This document shows positions 7,317 to 16,072 of a stretch of DNA of 64,000 bases, piece by piece (position 1 is the first letter of the stretch; each line of letters opens with the position of its first letter). The notes beneath the pieces are model-generated. The model worked only from the letters and a program-made list of their open reading frames with translations. It made no database searches and was not told where the DNA came from. The stretch comes from Collinsella aerofaciens (GTDB lineage Bacteria > Actinomycetota > Coriobacteriia > Coriobacteriales > Coriobacteriaceae): positions 1-64,000 of the forward strand of contig NZ_CP024160.1 in assembly GCF_002736145.1 (NCBI RefSeq), given 5' to 3'. A program made the position numbers and the translations under genes.

Positions 7317-8234
7317 CTAGCGGTTGCGACGCCTTGTTGCAGAAATGCCAACTGCCGCAACTGCAGCACCGGCAACACTCGGGGCGACAGCCATCGCACC
7401 GTTGTCGCCCGTCGCGGGTAGGGTGGTCCCGGCTGGTTTAACCGCCGCTACTGCCTTAGTGGAAACGGGATTTGCCGCGGGCTTTTCTGCCTTGGGTTGC
7501 GGTGTGGGCTCGGGCTTGGTTTCCGGTTCGGGTTTGACCTCTGGGCTCGGTTTAACACTTGGATCGGGTTTGGAACCGCTCGTATCGGTTGCAAACAAGT
7601 GCACGTCACTGTCGAAGACGTAACGGATGTAGTAATCGTGCCGCGTCTCGTGCATAATCCCCTGCCCGCTGTCGAAGTCACGGTCAACGTGTGTGCCAAG
7701 GTAGGTTGAGCTGTTGAGGTCCAGCCTGTAAGGGATTTGGTCGTCGGCGTAACTGCCTGTAAAGACTACGGTTGCTCTAACGTGATTGTCGATCATGGTC
7801 AGGGCGATAGAGACGCTGGCCTCTTTGGGGTTCTCGGTTTTTATAAGGCTTTCGGCATCGGTGTCGATCTTGAAGAGATGGACGGTGTCGTTAAGCCCGT
7901 AGATGAAGTCCTCGGGTTTGTCGGGAAAATCGTATACAAGAGCCTCGTTCTGGACCAACTCGAAAGCAGGGGGTAGCTCCAAATCGTAGTAATGACCGAC
8001 GGTGGCTGCTGTGAGGCTGCCTTCCGCGTTGACTTCGTCGCAGGTGATGGGTGCTGCGACATCGGGTTCGGGCGTTTCGGTCGCCAGTGCTGCGCAGGGT
8101 AGCAAAAGCTGCCCTGCCATAAGAATGCTTACTCCGAAGGCAACGACTCTGGCGCCTGCATGAAGCTTGACGTTGCGGATAGACAGGCCAGTGCGTTTGT
8201 AATGGGTTTGCGGTGCAACATGCTGTCCATACAT
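7317..8234 (-). CDS. LPATG-anchored cell-wall surface protein
   Basis: A 305-residue secreted protein. ATG 8234 follows AAGGAG. Residues about 28-52 form a signal peptide (VVAFGVSILMAGQLLLPCAALA). The middle carries a domain of about 150 residues (YYDLELPPAFELVQNEALVYDFPD..., YRLDLNSSTYLGTHVDRDFDSGQG). A Pro/Glu/Lys spacer with KPEPE-like repeats follows, then LPATGDNG, a hydrophobic helix and RRRNR, the full sortase sorting signal. It is probably displayed on the wall by a sortase encoded elsewhere. The ligand is unknown. It stands alone with opposite-strand neighbours. Confidence 0.85.
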   Translation of the reverse strand: MYGQHVAPQTHYKRTGLSIRNVKLHAGARVVAFGVSILMAGQLLLPCAALATETPEPDVAAPITCDEVNAEGSLTAATVGHYYDLELPPAFELVQNEALVYDFPDKPEDFIYGLNDTVHLFKIDTDAESLIKTENPKEASVSIALTMIDNHVRATVVFTGSYADDQIPYRLDLNSSTYLGTHVDRDFDSGQGIMHETRHDYYIRYVFDSDVHLFATDTSGSKPDPSVKPSPEVKPEPETKPEPTPQPKAEKPAANPVSTKAVAAVKPAGTTLPATGDNGAMAVAPSVAGAAVAAVGISATRRRNR

Positions 8235-8554
8235 AAGGCGCTCCTTGTTCGTAGGCCGGTTTCCGTGGATCTATATTGCGCCTGCCCGATTCGGCCAGGC
8301 TCATACACGCGAACGCTCACGCGAGTAGGAGAAAGCTCTAGTTAATTTTCCCACAGTCGACACTTTGCGGCCAACGATTTGCTGTTCAATTCTCGGAGAG
8401 AGAATCAAGACAGTTGAGGAGTTGTCAGGCAATGAGATTGTGCCTAGAGAGCACGAACAAGAGATGTGGTCTACAGACGACTGAATAGCTTCATCCGTTT
8501 TGGTTACAACGAAATGTGTGCCGCGCGCCTGCGGCATGAAAGAGAGGGAATCCT
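8235..8554. other. intergenic region, no supported gene
   Basis: This 320-base gap lies between a leftward surface-protein gene and a rightward reductase gene and must hold both promoters. A start-less plus-strand frame ending at TGA 8482-8484 reads like a protein tail (ILGERIKTVEELSGNEIVPREHE), which may be a degraded gene end. No RNA gene was recognised. Confidence 0.4.
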
Positions 8555-9085
8555 ATGAATATCATTGTGTTGAGCGGCAGCCCGCGTAAGGGCGCCAATA
8601 CCGATACCATGGTCGAGGCGTTTGCCGAGACCGCGCGCGAGGCCGGCCATACGGTCGAGGTCATCCGCGTTGCCGGCAAGAAGATCGCCGGCTGCTTGGG
8701 ATGCCAGTACTGCTTCGCCCATGAGGGCGTCTGCGTGCAGAAGGATGACATGGCCGACGTGATCGAGTCGCTGAAAGACGCAGATATGGTCGTCTTCGCC
8801 TCGCCTATCTACTGGTTTGATATCACCGCGCAGGAGAAGGCCGCCATCGACCGCCTGTACGCCTTCGGTGCCACGGGATTCCCGTTCACCAAGACGGCCC
8901 TTTTGCTCGATAGTCACAGCGAGGGTGTCTATGATGCGGCGATCGCTATGTACAAGTCGGCCTGCGCGTACTGCAAGTGGGAGGACCAGGGCATTGTCGC
9001 CATCAGCGGTATGACCGAGCGCGACAGCATGGCATCCTCGCCCAAGTTGAAAGAGGTGCGAGAGCTCGCCCGCAAGCTTGCCTAG
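8555..9085 (+). CDS. flavodoxin-like NAD(P)H-dependent FMN reductase
   Basis: A 176-residue flavodoxin-fold protein starting at ATG 8555. It opens with the FMN-phosphate loop IIVLSGSPRKGANTDTM, then has an iron-sulfur-flavoprotein-like cysteine cluster (GCLGCQYCFAHEGVCVQKDDM) and the flavin-side loop VFASPIYWFDITAQEKAAIDR. Such proteins reduce quinones, nitro or azo compounds, or pass electrons in anaerobes. It is monocistronic, ending at a strong bidirectional terminator shared with the convergent topoisomerase genes. Confidence 0.92.
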   Translation: MNIIVLSGSPRKGANTDTMVEAFAETAREAGHTVEVIRVAGKKIAGCLGCQYCFAHEGVCVQKDDMADVIESLKDADMVVFASPIYWFDITAQEKAAIDRLYAFGATGFPFTKTALLLDSHSEGVYDAAIAMYKSACAYCKWEDQGIVAISGMTERDSMASSPKLKEVRELARKLA

Positions 9086-9106
9086 CGCGCATTTCCAATA
9101 ACGAAC

Positions 9107-9142
9107 AAGGCCCGAAAGGTTCATTTGAACCATTCGGGCCTT
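9107..9142. terminator. bidirectional terminator between reductase and topoisomerase genes
   Basis: AAGGCCCGAA (9107-9116) pairs with TTCGGGCCTT (9133-9142), extended inside by GGTTCA/TGAACC. It lies between convergent genes. Confidence 0.85.
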
Positions 9143-9187
9143 GCTGCGTTTCAAGGGGCTGGGCTGTCGGAACCGGCCAGACGGCTG

Positions 9188-11428
9188 TTAATCAAACAGA
9201 CTCGGCATGTCGTTTTCTTTCATGAGGGCACCGGCAGAGGGGAGGCTCTGCGCGGTGAACTTCTCGGCCGAGACGCCGGCGCCAAGAATCTCCTCGGTCG
9301 TGCCGACGGTGGTGACCGAGCGGCCCTTCTTGGCCGTGAAAGCTTGGACGCCCTGCGTGTTGGTGGTCGTCTTGGTCTTGAGCAGCGACGTGTTGAAGTT
9401 CATCAAACGATAATCGCTCGAGACCAGCGCGAGGTCGCGGTCTTCCTTGAGCACCTGCGCATGCAGCAGCTTACTGCCGCCGTAGATGGCGTTCTTCAGG
9501 CGCTTGCGGTTGGTCTTGGTGACGTATCCGGAAAGTGCGACGCGCACCACGCGGCCGTTCTCAAAGACAAACAGCACGTCGGCCTTGTAATCCTCGGGGT
9601 CGATGACCCAGATGACGCTCTCGTCGGGTTCCATCTCAAGATCGGTCGGCAGGTACGAGCCCAGCTGGGCCGACTTGGTGTCCTCAAACGCTGCAACCTT
9701 GCACTTGTACACCTGGCTCTTGTTGGTAAAGACCAGCAGCTCGTGGGTGTTGGAGGACGGGAACTCGATAAAGGGTTTGTCGCCGTCCTTGTACTTGAGC
9801 GTGGTCGCCTTCTTGAGCACGCGGTCCGTCATCTTCTTAAGGTAGCCATCGCGCGAGAGCATGATGGTGACCGGGTACTCCTCGACCTCGGGCTCCAGGC
9901 TCACCTCGATGACCTCATGGGGCTCGATCCTGCCCGTGCGGCGCGGCATCACGTACTTCTTGTTGACCGCGGCCAGCTCGTCGCTGATGACTTTCTTGAT
10001 GTTCTCCTCGCTGGAGAGGATCTCCTCAAGTTCGGCAATCTCGCCCTCAAGCTTGGCAATGTCCTTGGTGCGGTTGAGGATGTACTCCTCGTTGATGTTG
10101 CGGAGCTTGAGCTCGGCAACAAACTCGGCCTGGGTCTCGTCGATGTCGAAACCCTTCATAAGGTTGGGCACGACCTCGGCCTCGAGCTTGGTGCCGCGGA
10201 TGATGGCGATCGCCTTGTCGATATCGAGCAAGATTGCCTCAAGGCCGTGCAGCAGGTGCAGGCGCTCGGACTTTTTGCCCAGGTCAAAGTTAATGCGGCG
10301 GCGCGTGGACTCAATACGCCACTTGACCCACTCGTGCAGGATCTGGCGCACGCCCATAACGCGGGGATAGCCGTCGACGAGCACGTTGAAGTTGCACGAG
10401 AACGAATCCTGCAGCGTGGTCGAGCGATAGAGCTTCGCCATGAGCTTGTCGGGGTCGACGCCGCGCTTAAGGTCGATAGCGATGCGCAGGCCCGAAAGGT
10501 CGGTCTCGTCGCGAATGTCTGCGATCTCCTTGACCTTGCCCTCTTTGGAGAGCTTGACGATGCGCTCGATAATGACATCGGTCTTGGTGGTGTAGGGGAT
10601 CTCGTAGACCTCGATGATGCGCTCTTCGGGAATCCAGCGCCAGCGGGAGCGGATCTGGAAGCTGCCCAGACCGGTCTCGACGATCTTTTCCATCTCCTCG
10701 CGGCGGTAGATAATTTCGCCGCCGGTCGAGAAGTCAGGCATGGGCATATACTCAAGCAGGTCGCAGTCGGGATCCTGCAGGTAATGCATTGTGGCGGTAC
10801 AGACCTCGTTGAGGTTGAAACCGCAGATATCGGATGCCATGGCGACGCCGATGCCCTTGTTGGCCGAGACGAGGATGTTGGGGAACGTGGTGGGCAGCAG
10901 GCGCGGCTCCTTCATGGCGCCGTCGTAGCTGTCGATGAAGTCGACCGGGTCCTTGTCGATGTCCTTGAAGATCTCGGCGCTGATGGGGGAGAGCTTGGCC
11001 TCGGTATAACGCGAGGCGGCGTAGCTCAGGTCGCCCGAATAGTATTTGCCAAAGTTGCCCTTCGACTCCACGAAGGGGGCGAGCAGTGCCTCGTTGCCGG
11101 TTGCCAGGCGCACCATCGTCTCGTAGATTGCGGCATCGCCGTGCGGGTTGAGCTTCATGGTCTGGCCCACGATGTTGGCGCTCTTCTGGCGCTCGCCCTT
11201 GAGCAGACCCATCTTGTACATGGTGTAGAGCAGCTTGCGGTGCGAGGGCTTAAAGCCGTCAATCTCGGGGAATGCGCGCGAGACGTTGACGCTCATAGCG
11301 TAGGGCATGTAGTTGACCTCGAGCGTCTGCGTGATCGGCTGGTCGGTGACCTCGGAGTGCAGGCCGATGACGTTCTCGGCGTTGACCTGCTTTTTCTTTG
11401 GCTGGTTCTTTGTCTTCTTCTTTGCCAC
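9188..11428 (-). CDS. parC: type IIA DNA topoisomerase subunit A (topoisomerase IV ParC-like)
   Basis: A 746-residue DNA-cleaving subunit. A Lys-rich N-terminus is followed by the breakage-reunion domain: PSHRKLLYTMYKMGL, NPHGDAAIYETMVRLA, and the catalytic tyrosine Y141 in AASRYTEAKLS. A coiled-coil gate (EILSSEENIKKVISDELAAVNKKY) and a shortened beta-pinwheel C-terminus follow. No canonical GyrA box is seen, which favours a topoisomerase IV-like role (decatenation) over gyrase. It lies 45 bases downstream of its partner subunit, in one operon. A short diverged copy of its very 3' end occurs at 25083-25130. Confidence 0.93.
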   Translation of the reverse strand: MAKKKTKNQPKKKQVNAENVIGLHSEVTDQPITQTLEVNYMPYAMSVNVSRAFPEIDGFKPSHRKLLYTMYKMGLLKGERQKSANIVGQTMKLNPHGDAAIYETMVRLATGNEALLAPFVESKGNFGKYYSGDLSYAASRYTEAKLSPISAEIFKDIDKDPVDFIDSYDGAMKEPRLLPTTFPNILVSANKGIGVAMASDICGFNLNEVCTATMHYLQDPDCDLLEYMPMPDFSTGGEIIYRREEMEKIVETGLGSFQIRSRWRWIPEERIIEVYEIPYTTKTDVIIERIVKLSKEGKVKEIADIRDETDLSGLRIAIDLKRGVDPDKLMAKLYRSTTLQDSFSCNFNVLVDGYPRVMGVRQILHEWVKWRIESTRRRINFDLGKKSERLHLLHGLEAILLDIDKAIAIIRGTKLEAEVVPNLMKGFDIDETQAEFVAELKLRNINEEYILNRTKDIAKLEGEIAELEEILSSEENIKKVISDELAAVNKKYVMPRRTGRIEPHEVIEVSLEPEVEEYPVTIMLSRDGYLKKMTDRVLKKATTLKYKDGDKPFIEFPSSNTHELLVFTNKSQVYKCKVAAFEDTKSAQLGSYLPTDLEMEPDESVIWVIDPEDYKADVLFVFENGRVVRVALSGYVTKTNRKRLKNAIYGGSKLLHAQVLKEDRDLALVSSDYRLMNFNTSLLKTKTTTNTQGVQAFTAKKGRSVTTVGTTEEILGAGVSAEKFTAQSLPSAGALMKENDMPSLFD

Positions 11429-11473
11429 GATTTCCTCTTGAACTTCTTGTGGGCCTTCGTTATCGATTTGCTG

Positions 11474-13471
11474 CTATTGCAGGTCCAGCTGGTCCAGGTA
11501 TTCCTTGCCATGCTCGGAGATGTGGCGCTTACGGCCCGCCTCGTCGTTGCCCAGCAACAGGTTGAACATGGTTTCCATCTTGGTGACGTCCTCGGGCTCC
11601 ACCTTGATCAGGCGGCGCGTCTCGGGGTTCATGGTGGTGAGCCACATCATGTCCGGATCGTTCTCACCAAGACCCTTGGAGCGGTTGATCGAGCACTTCT
11701 GTTCGCCAATCTCCTTGAGGATGCCGTTCTTTTCGAGCTCGGTGTAGGCAAAGTAGGTCTTCTCTTTGCAGTTGATCTCGTAGAGCGGCGACTCGGCGAT
11801 ATACACGTAGCCCTCGTCGATAAGCGTGGGCACCAGTCGATAGAGCATGGTGAGTACGAGCGTGCGGATGTGGTAACCGTCGACGTCGGCGTCCGTACAG
11901 ATGATGACCTTGTTCCAGTTGAGGTTGTCTAGGTCGAAGGCACCAAGGTTCTTGATGCGCTTGTCTTTGATCTCCACGCCGCAGCCCAGCACGCGCATGA
12001 GGTCCATGATGATGTCGGACTTAAAGATGCGCGGGTAGTCCTCTTTCAGGCAGTTGAGGATCTTGCCTCGGACGGGCATAACACCCTGGAACTCGGCATC
12101 GCGCGAGGTGCGGATGGCGCCTGCTGCCGAGTCGCCCTCTACGATGTAGATCTCGCGACGGTCCTTGTCCTTGGAGCGGCAGTCGATGAACTTCTGCACG
12201 CGGTTGGCCATGTCGGTCTTCTGCTGCAGGTTGGTTTTGATGCTCTGGCGCGTCTTCTCGGCGTTCTCGCGCGAGCGCTTGTTGATGAGCACCTGCTCCA
12301 TGATCTTGTTGGCAGCGTCTTTGTTCTCGATCAAGTAGGTCGAGAGGCGCTCCTTAAAGAAGGCAGTCATGGCCTGCTGGATAAAGCGGTTGTTGATGGC
12401 CTTCTTAGTCTGGTTTTCGTAGGACGTCTGGGTGGAGAAACAGTTGGTCACCAGCACCAGGCAGTCCTGGACGTCCTGCCATTTGATGCCGCTCTCGTTT
12501 TTGTTGTACTTGCCCTGTTGCTTGATGTAGGCGTCGATGGCGCTAGTCAGAGCACTGCGGGCTGCCTTCTCGGGCGAACCGCCGTTCTCGAGCCATGAGG
12601 AGTTGTGGTAGTACTCCTGCATCGTGAAGGTGCGCGAGAAGCACATGCACGCGGTGATCTTTACGTTGTAGTCGGGCAGGTCCTCGCGGTCGCGACCGCG
12701 GCGGTCGGCCTCGATAAAGAAGGGCTCGGTGAGGTAGTCGGTGCCGACCTTCTCGAGCACATAGTCCTCGATGCCCTTGGGATAGCAAAAGTCCTCTTCG
12801 GTAAACTCGCCATCGTCGCCCTCAATGCGCAGGCGGAAGGTCACGTTGGCGTTGACCACGGCCTGGCGGCGCATGGTCTCGCGATACCAATCGTGGGGGA
12901 TGCTGATGGAGGTAAAGACCTCAAGATCGGGGCGCCACTTGATGGTGGTGCCGGTACGGTCCTCATCGCTGGGCTCAATCTCGAGTGCCTTCTTTTTGGC
13001 GCCGACGACCTTACCCTTCTTAAAGTGCAGGGAGTACTTGTTGCCGTCGCGCCAAACCGTGACGTCCATGTACTCGGAGGCATACTGGGTCGCGCAGGAG
13101 CCCAGGCCGTTGGTGCCGAGCGAGAAGTCGTAGTCGCCGCCCTGGTTGTTGTTGTATTTGCCGCCGGCGTAGAGCTCGCAAAAGACGAGCTCCCAGTTAA
13201 AGCGCTTCTCGGAAGGGTTCCAGTCGAGCGGGCAGCCGCGGCCGTTGTCCTCTACCTGAATGGAACCATCGCGAAAGGCGGTAAGGGTGATGAGCTTGCC
13301 GTAGCCCTGGCGCGCCTCGTCAACGGCGTTGGACAGGATCTCGAAGGCGGCATGCGCGCAGCCATCGAGTCCGTCCGAGCCAAAGATGACGGCGGGGCGC
13401 AGGCGTACGCGCTCTTCGTCCTTGAGCTGACGAATACTGTCGTTACCATAGTTTGCGGTGTGTTTTGCCAT
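11474..13471 (-). CDS. parE: type IIA DNA topoisomerase subunit B (topoisomerase IV ParE-like, divergent)
   Basis: A 665-residue ATPase subunit. ATG 13471 (MAKHTANYG) is chosen; a frame extending to 13570 begins with a hydrophobic stretch unlike the family. GHKL ATPase motifs are present (EILSNAVDEARQG, VEDNGRGCP, TNGLGSCATQY), then the transducer, then the TOPRIM domain (YIVEGDSAAGAI, ICTDADVDGYHIRTL) and the C-terminal NRSKGLGENDPDMMW. The ATP-lid region is unusual (YAGGKYNNNQGGDYDFSLGTNG), marking a divergent subfamily. It pairs with the downstream A subunit to pass one duplex through another. Confidence 0.92.
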   Translation of the reverse strand: MAKHTANYGNDSIRQLKDEERVRLRPAVIFGSDGLDGCAHAAFEILSNAVDEARQGYGKLITLTAFRDGSIQVEDNGRGCPLDWNPSEKRFNWELVFCELYAGGKYNNNQGGDYDFSLGTNGLGSCATQYASEYMDVTVWRDGNKYSLHFKKGKVVGAKKKALEIEPSDEDRTGTTIKWRPDLEVFTSISIPHDWYRETMRRQAVVNANVTFRLRIEGDDGEFTEEDFCYPKGIEDYVLEKVGTDYLTEPFFIEADRRGRDREDLPDYNVKITACMCFSRTFTMQEYYHNSSWLENGGSPEKAARSALTSAIDAYIKQQGKYNKNESGIKWQDVQDCLVLVTNCFSTQTSYENQTKKAINNRFIQQAMTAFFKERLSTYLIENKDAANKIMEQVLINKRSRENAEKTRQSIKTNLQQKTDMANRVQKFIDCRSKDKDRREIYIVEGDSAAGAIRTSRDAEFQGVMPVRGKILNCLKEDYPRIFKSDIIMDLMRVLGCGVEIKDKRIKNLGAFDLDNLNWNKVIICTDADVDGYHIRTLVLTMLYRLVPTLIDEGYVYIAESPLYEINCKEKTYFAYTELEKNGILKEIGEQKCSINRSKGLGENDPDMMWLTTMNPETRRLIKVEPEDVTKMETMFNLLLGNDEAGRKRHISEHGKEYLDQLDLQ

Positions 13472-13902
13472 GCTCGCTCTCTCGATACTCCTTTGCTGCG
13501 TTTTAGTCATATAGATAGTCAAGGTAGCATAGCCCAGCCCACAGACGATTCCAACCAACACGAAATCCATCGAACAACCGTTCGGAATTTGATGGAACGG
13601 CGTTTACTTGGACAAGACCGAGTTGATTCTGCCCGAGTAAGTTTGAAGGCGGCTGGAGGCGCCCTGCCTTGTTTGCGGATGGATCGAATCGAACATTGGG
13701 ACAAGCGTCTCGTTTTATGGGCCACGGGCGTGCGTGTGCGAGTCCCTTTGGCCCATAAGGAACGCTGGCTGGTCGTTATTTGGGCCGTGGGTCACTTCGC
13801 CGGCGTCGCGTTTCGTCATACGCTCATAGTGGAAGCCGATGCCACGGAGTCGACTCGCGACTCGGGCAACGGATGAGCTACAAGCCGAAAGGAGCGGTGA
13901 GG
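13472..13902. other. intergenic region with one doubtful small frame
   Basis: This region lies between the divergent topoisomerase operon and a lipoprotein gene. A 65-codon plus-strand frame 13679-13876 (MDRIEHWDKRLVLWATG...) has no ribosome site and no recognised relatives, so I do not call it a gene. The lipoprotein's ribosome site AAAGGAG lies at 13888-13894. Confidence 0.4.
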
Positions 13903-14919
13903 ATGATGAAGCCCATGACGAAGAAGCTGCTGTTAGGAATTCCCACTGTGACGCTTTCGGCCGTGCTGGCGTGTACGGTGGCAGGCTGCGGCGGTAATGC
14001 GCCGAGTGGCTCGGGCGGGAGCGCACCTGTGCAGGAGAAGTCCAAGAAGGCCAAGGCCTATGAGTCGCAGACGGTCGAGGTGGCAGGCATTACCTATGAG
14101 TCGGTGGCTCACGGTACGTTCTATCGCGGTGATGCCAAGAAGCAGGACGGCTTTTACCTGCACATCAAGATTACCAACAACAACACAAAGAACAGGACGT
14201 TCAGTTCCTTTAACGTGCATGCTGCCCAAGGCGATCTTGAGGCAGGCGACCCGTTGTTTACTTCCGGCAAGTCGGCCGTGCTCGACTACGTTGCAAGTGA
14301 GGCTCCCGATGAGCTTCACGAGGGCATCGATCTTTCCAAGAGGCCAGATATCGGCCCGGGCGAGACCGTTGAGTACGTGTATTTCTGGGCGCCCAAGACG
14401 GCGTACTACGGGCCCATCACTGTCGAGTTCGTAGACGCTTACGCCCCCGCCAAGAATCATGAGGCCATGCACTTTGACACCACGGGATGCGAGACTAAGG
14501 AGTTCAAGGCGGCCGGTGGCGTGGCCGATTCTGGCGAGAAGGCAGATTTAACGGGCATCGACTGCGCATCGTACAGCATCGAGGCCGCCGATGGGTACAC
14601 GCTGGATTCGTCCGACGAAGAGCGCGAAAAGGCAAACTTCTTCCACGACGAGACTGGAGGACGTCTGAACATCAGCATCTTCCCGCGCTCGCCGGAGGAA
14701 GAGGTTGCAAGCCTAGAGCAGGTCTACGAAGGCAAGGAGACAACAACCGACCAGGTCGAGTACAACGGCATAACGTGGCTGCGCTTTACCGGTCCCGACA
14801 ACGGTCATACGCTGTTTGCGACGGCTCCCGCAACGGGTGAAACCGTCCGCGTGTCGATTGGCTGGAAGATCGACTGGGATGCCGCTGTGCCCATGATGGA
14901 GGCACTGAAGCTCAAATAA
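13903..14919 (+). CDS. secreted lipoprotein with an Ig-like/DUF4352-style domain
   Basis: A 338-residue lipoprotein. ATG 13903 has AAAGGAG 8 bases upstream. The signal peptide (MTKKLLLGIPTVTLSAVLACT) ends in the lipobox VAGC, so the mature protein is anchored by a lipidated cysteine and followed by a Gly/Ser linker. Residues about 50-190 look like a telokin/DUF4352-type beta-sandwich (FYLHIKITNNNTKNRTFSSFNVHA, GETVEYVYFWAPK). The C-terminal ~110 residues are a second small domain (YSIEAADGYTL, FFHDETGGRLNISIFPRS). Function is unknown. It is monocistronic and followed by a strong terminator. Confidence 0.85.
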   Translation: MMKPMTKKLLLGIPTVTLSAVLACTVAGCGGNAPSGSGGSAPVQEKSKKAKAYESQTVEVAGITYESVAHGTFYRGDAKKQDGFYLHIKITNNNTKNRTFSSFNVHAAQGDLEAGDPLFTSGKSAVLDYVASEAPDELHEGIDLSKRPDIGPGETVEYVYFWAPKTAYYGPITVEFVDAYAPAKNHEAMHFDTTGCETKEFKAAGGVADSGEKADLTGIDCASYSIEAADGYTLDSSDEEREKANFFHDETGGRLNISIFPRSPEEEVASLEQVYEGKETTTDQVEYNGITWLRFTGPDNGHTLFATAPATGETVRVSIGWKIDWDAAVPMMEALKLK

Positions 14920-14946
14920 CGCCGCGATTCTTACGTCAGGCGACTC

Positions 14947-14983
14947 AGGGCTGGCTCCGAGTTATCGGGGCCAGCCCTTTTTG
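14947..14983 (+). terminator. terminator after the lipoprotein gene
   Basis: GGGCTGGC pairs with GCCAGCCC, followed by TTTTT. The same stem sequence, followed by GCTCGATGAGC, recurs in the terminator near 15988, so the two are related copies. Confidence 0.85.
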
Positions 14984-15080
14984 ACGCTCGATGAGCAGGG
15001 CCAGTGCCTCGCGCGGTTTCGGGTACAGTGGGGCACCGTGCGCGCAATGGCAGACATGATTTTCATAATGACGGATATAG

Positions 15081-15109
15081 TTGACATCTTTTGATTGATG
15101 CAATATATT
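15081..15109 (+). promoter_or_regulatory. near-consensus sigma-70-type promoter for the XRE regulator
   Basis: TTGACA (15081-15086) and TATATT (15104-15109) are separated by exactly 17 bases. The XRE regulator's start is 49 bases downstream. Confidence 0.8.
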
Positions 15110-15157
15110 TCTGTCATGTTGCAACGGATATTTGTCCATATTTACGAAAGGAACTCC

Positions 15158-15388
15158 ATGCCGGGCAAAAAGAACCTACGCATGAAGGCGGCACGCGCGG
15201 CGGCTGGCCTTTCGCAAGCCGACTTAGCCCAAGCCGTGGGCGTTACGCGCCAGACTATCGGCCTGATCGAGGCGGGCGGTTATAACCCCACGCTCAATTT
15301 ATGTGTAGCGATCTGCAAAGCGTTGCACGTGACGTTGAACGACTTGTTTTGGGAAGACGGGGTCGACGTCGACCCTAACGCTCTTTAG
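15158..15388 (+). CDS. XRE-family helix-turn-helix regulator
   Basis: A 76-residue protein that is essentially one Cro/CI-type helix-turn-helix (RMKAARAAAGLSQADLAQAVGVTRQTIGLIEAGGYNPTL, then CKALHVTLNDLFWED). ATG 15158 is selected by GAAAGGA just upstream; the frame is open further 5' but overlaps the promoter. This small subtype usually sits beside a gene for a multi-pass membrane protein, as it does here with a 9-base gap, and is thought to control that operon. Confidence 0.92.
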   Translation: MPGKKNLRMKAARAAAGLSQADLAQAVGVTRQTIGLIEAGGYNPTLNLCVAICKALHVTLNDLFWEDGVDVDPNAL

Positions 15389-15397
15389 GAGTTCACT

Positions 15398-15982
15398 ATG
15401 AAATTTGAAGATCTGAAAATCGTGCAAAAGTGGCGTGAATATGCCGGTCCAAAAGACGAGCGCCTGGAAGCCGAGAACGCGAAGATCTACAAGATTGGCT
15501 TTTATCTGCTTTCGTGGGGCATGTTGATGATTCTTTTCTACGAAATTTTGGTTCGTCAGGTTGCGTGGGTTCACAGCGATGCCAGCGAAATACCGCATCT
15601 CTTTGCAACGCCGTTTGAGGCCGCCATGTACGCATGGCTTGTTATCGTGATGTTTATTTGCGCTGTGCTGCAAACACGAAAGGGCTATGTCGATACCAAC
15701 CGTTTTGGGCAAACCGAGCATCTTCCTGTCGGATACTTCCTGCTCGTCTGTTGTATTAGCGGGGTGACGAGCACGCTTGTCATTGCGGCGATGCGCTGCA
15801 TTGCGGAGGTGCAGATCGTGCCATTCGAAGATGTCTTTTGGGCAGCGAACTTGGCGACGGGCGCGGCTTGCGGGGTAACGATTTTCATAGCCACATTCGC
15901 CGCTCTGTGTGCATCGTTCTTCACGGCGAAAAGACGCCGTGCCAAGCTCGAGGCAGAACTCGACTCATCTGACGACATTTAA
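15398..15982 (+). CDS. multi-pass membrane protein co-transcribed with the XRE regulator
   Basis: A 194-residue membrane protein. Four hydrophobic segments are visible (about residues 30-50, 70-93, 108-130 and 145-172), preceded by a charged N-terminus (EDLKIVQKWREYAGPKDERLEAENAKIYKIGF) and followed by a basic-then-acidic tail. It resembles the uncharacterised membrane partners of small XRE regulators (DUF3169/DUF6773-like), but I cannot place it in one family. It starts 9 bases after the regulator stop and ends at a terminator. Confidence 0.82.
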   Translation: MKFEDLKIVQKWREYAGPKDERLEAENAKIYKIGFYLLSWGMLMILFYEILVRQVAWVHSDASEIPHLFATPFEAAMYAWLVIVMFICAVLQTRKGYVDTNRFGQTEHLPVGYFLLVCCISGVTSTLVIAAMRCIAEVQIVPFEDVFWAANLATGAACGVTIFIATFAALCASFFTAKRRRAKLEAELDSSDDI

Positions 15983-15987
15983 TGCGT

Positions 15988-16026
15988 AATGGGCTGGCTC
16001 TGGGTATTCAGAACCAGCCCATTTTG
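15988..16026 (+). terminator. terminator after the XRE/membrane operon
   Basis: AATGGGCTGGCTCTG (15988-16002) pairs with CAGAACCAGCCCATT (16009-16023), followed by TTTT. It also faces the convergent surface-protein gene. Confidence 0.85.
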
Positions 16027-16072
16027 GTGCTCGATGAGCCGAGTCGGCGTCTCTCGCAAAGGTAACTGAGAG

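Noticed and set aside
9125-11932. Long plus-strand frame (about 935 codons) opposite the topoisomerase A gene
   Set aside because: It is the antisense shadow of the parC-like gene: the high GC at third positions keeps a complementary frame open. Its predicted protein is Leu/Val/Asp-rich without motifs.
13679-13876. 65-codon frame upstream of the lipoprotein gene
   Set aside because: No ribosome site, no family resemblance, and it lies in the promoter region.
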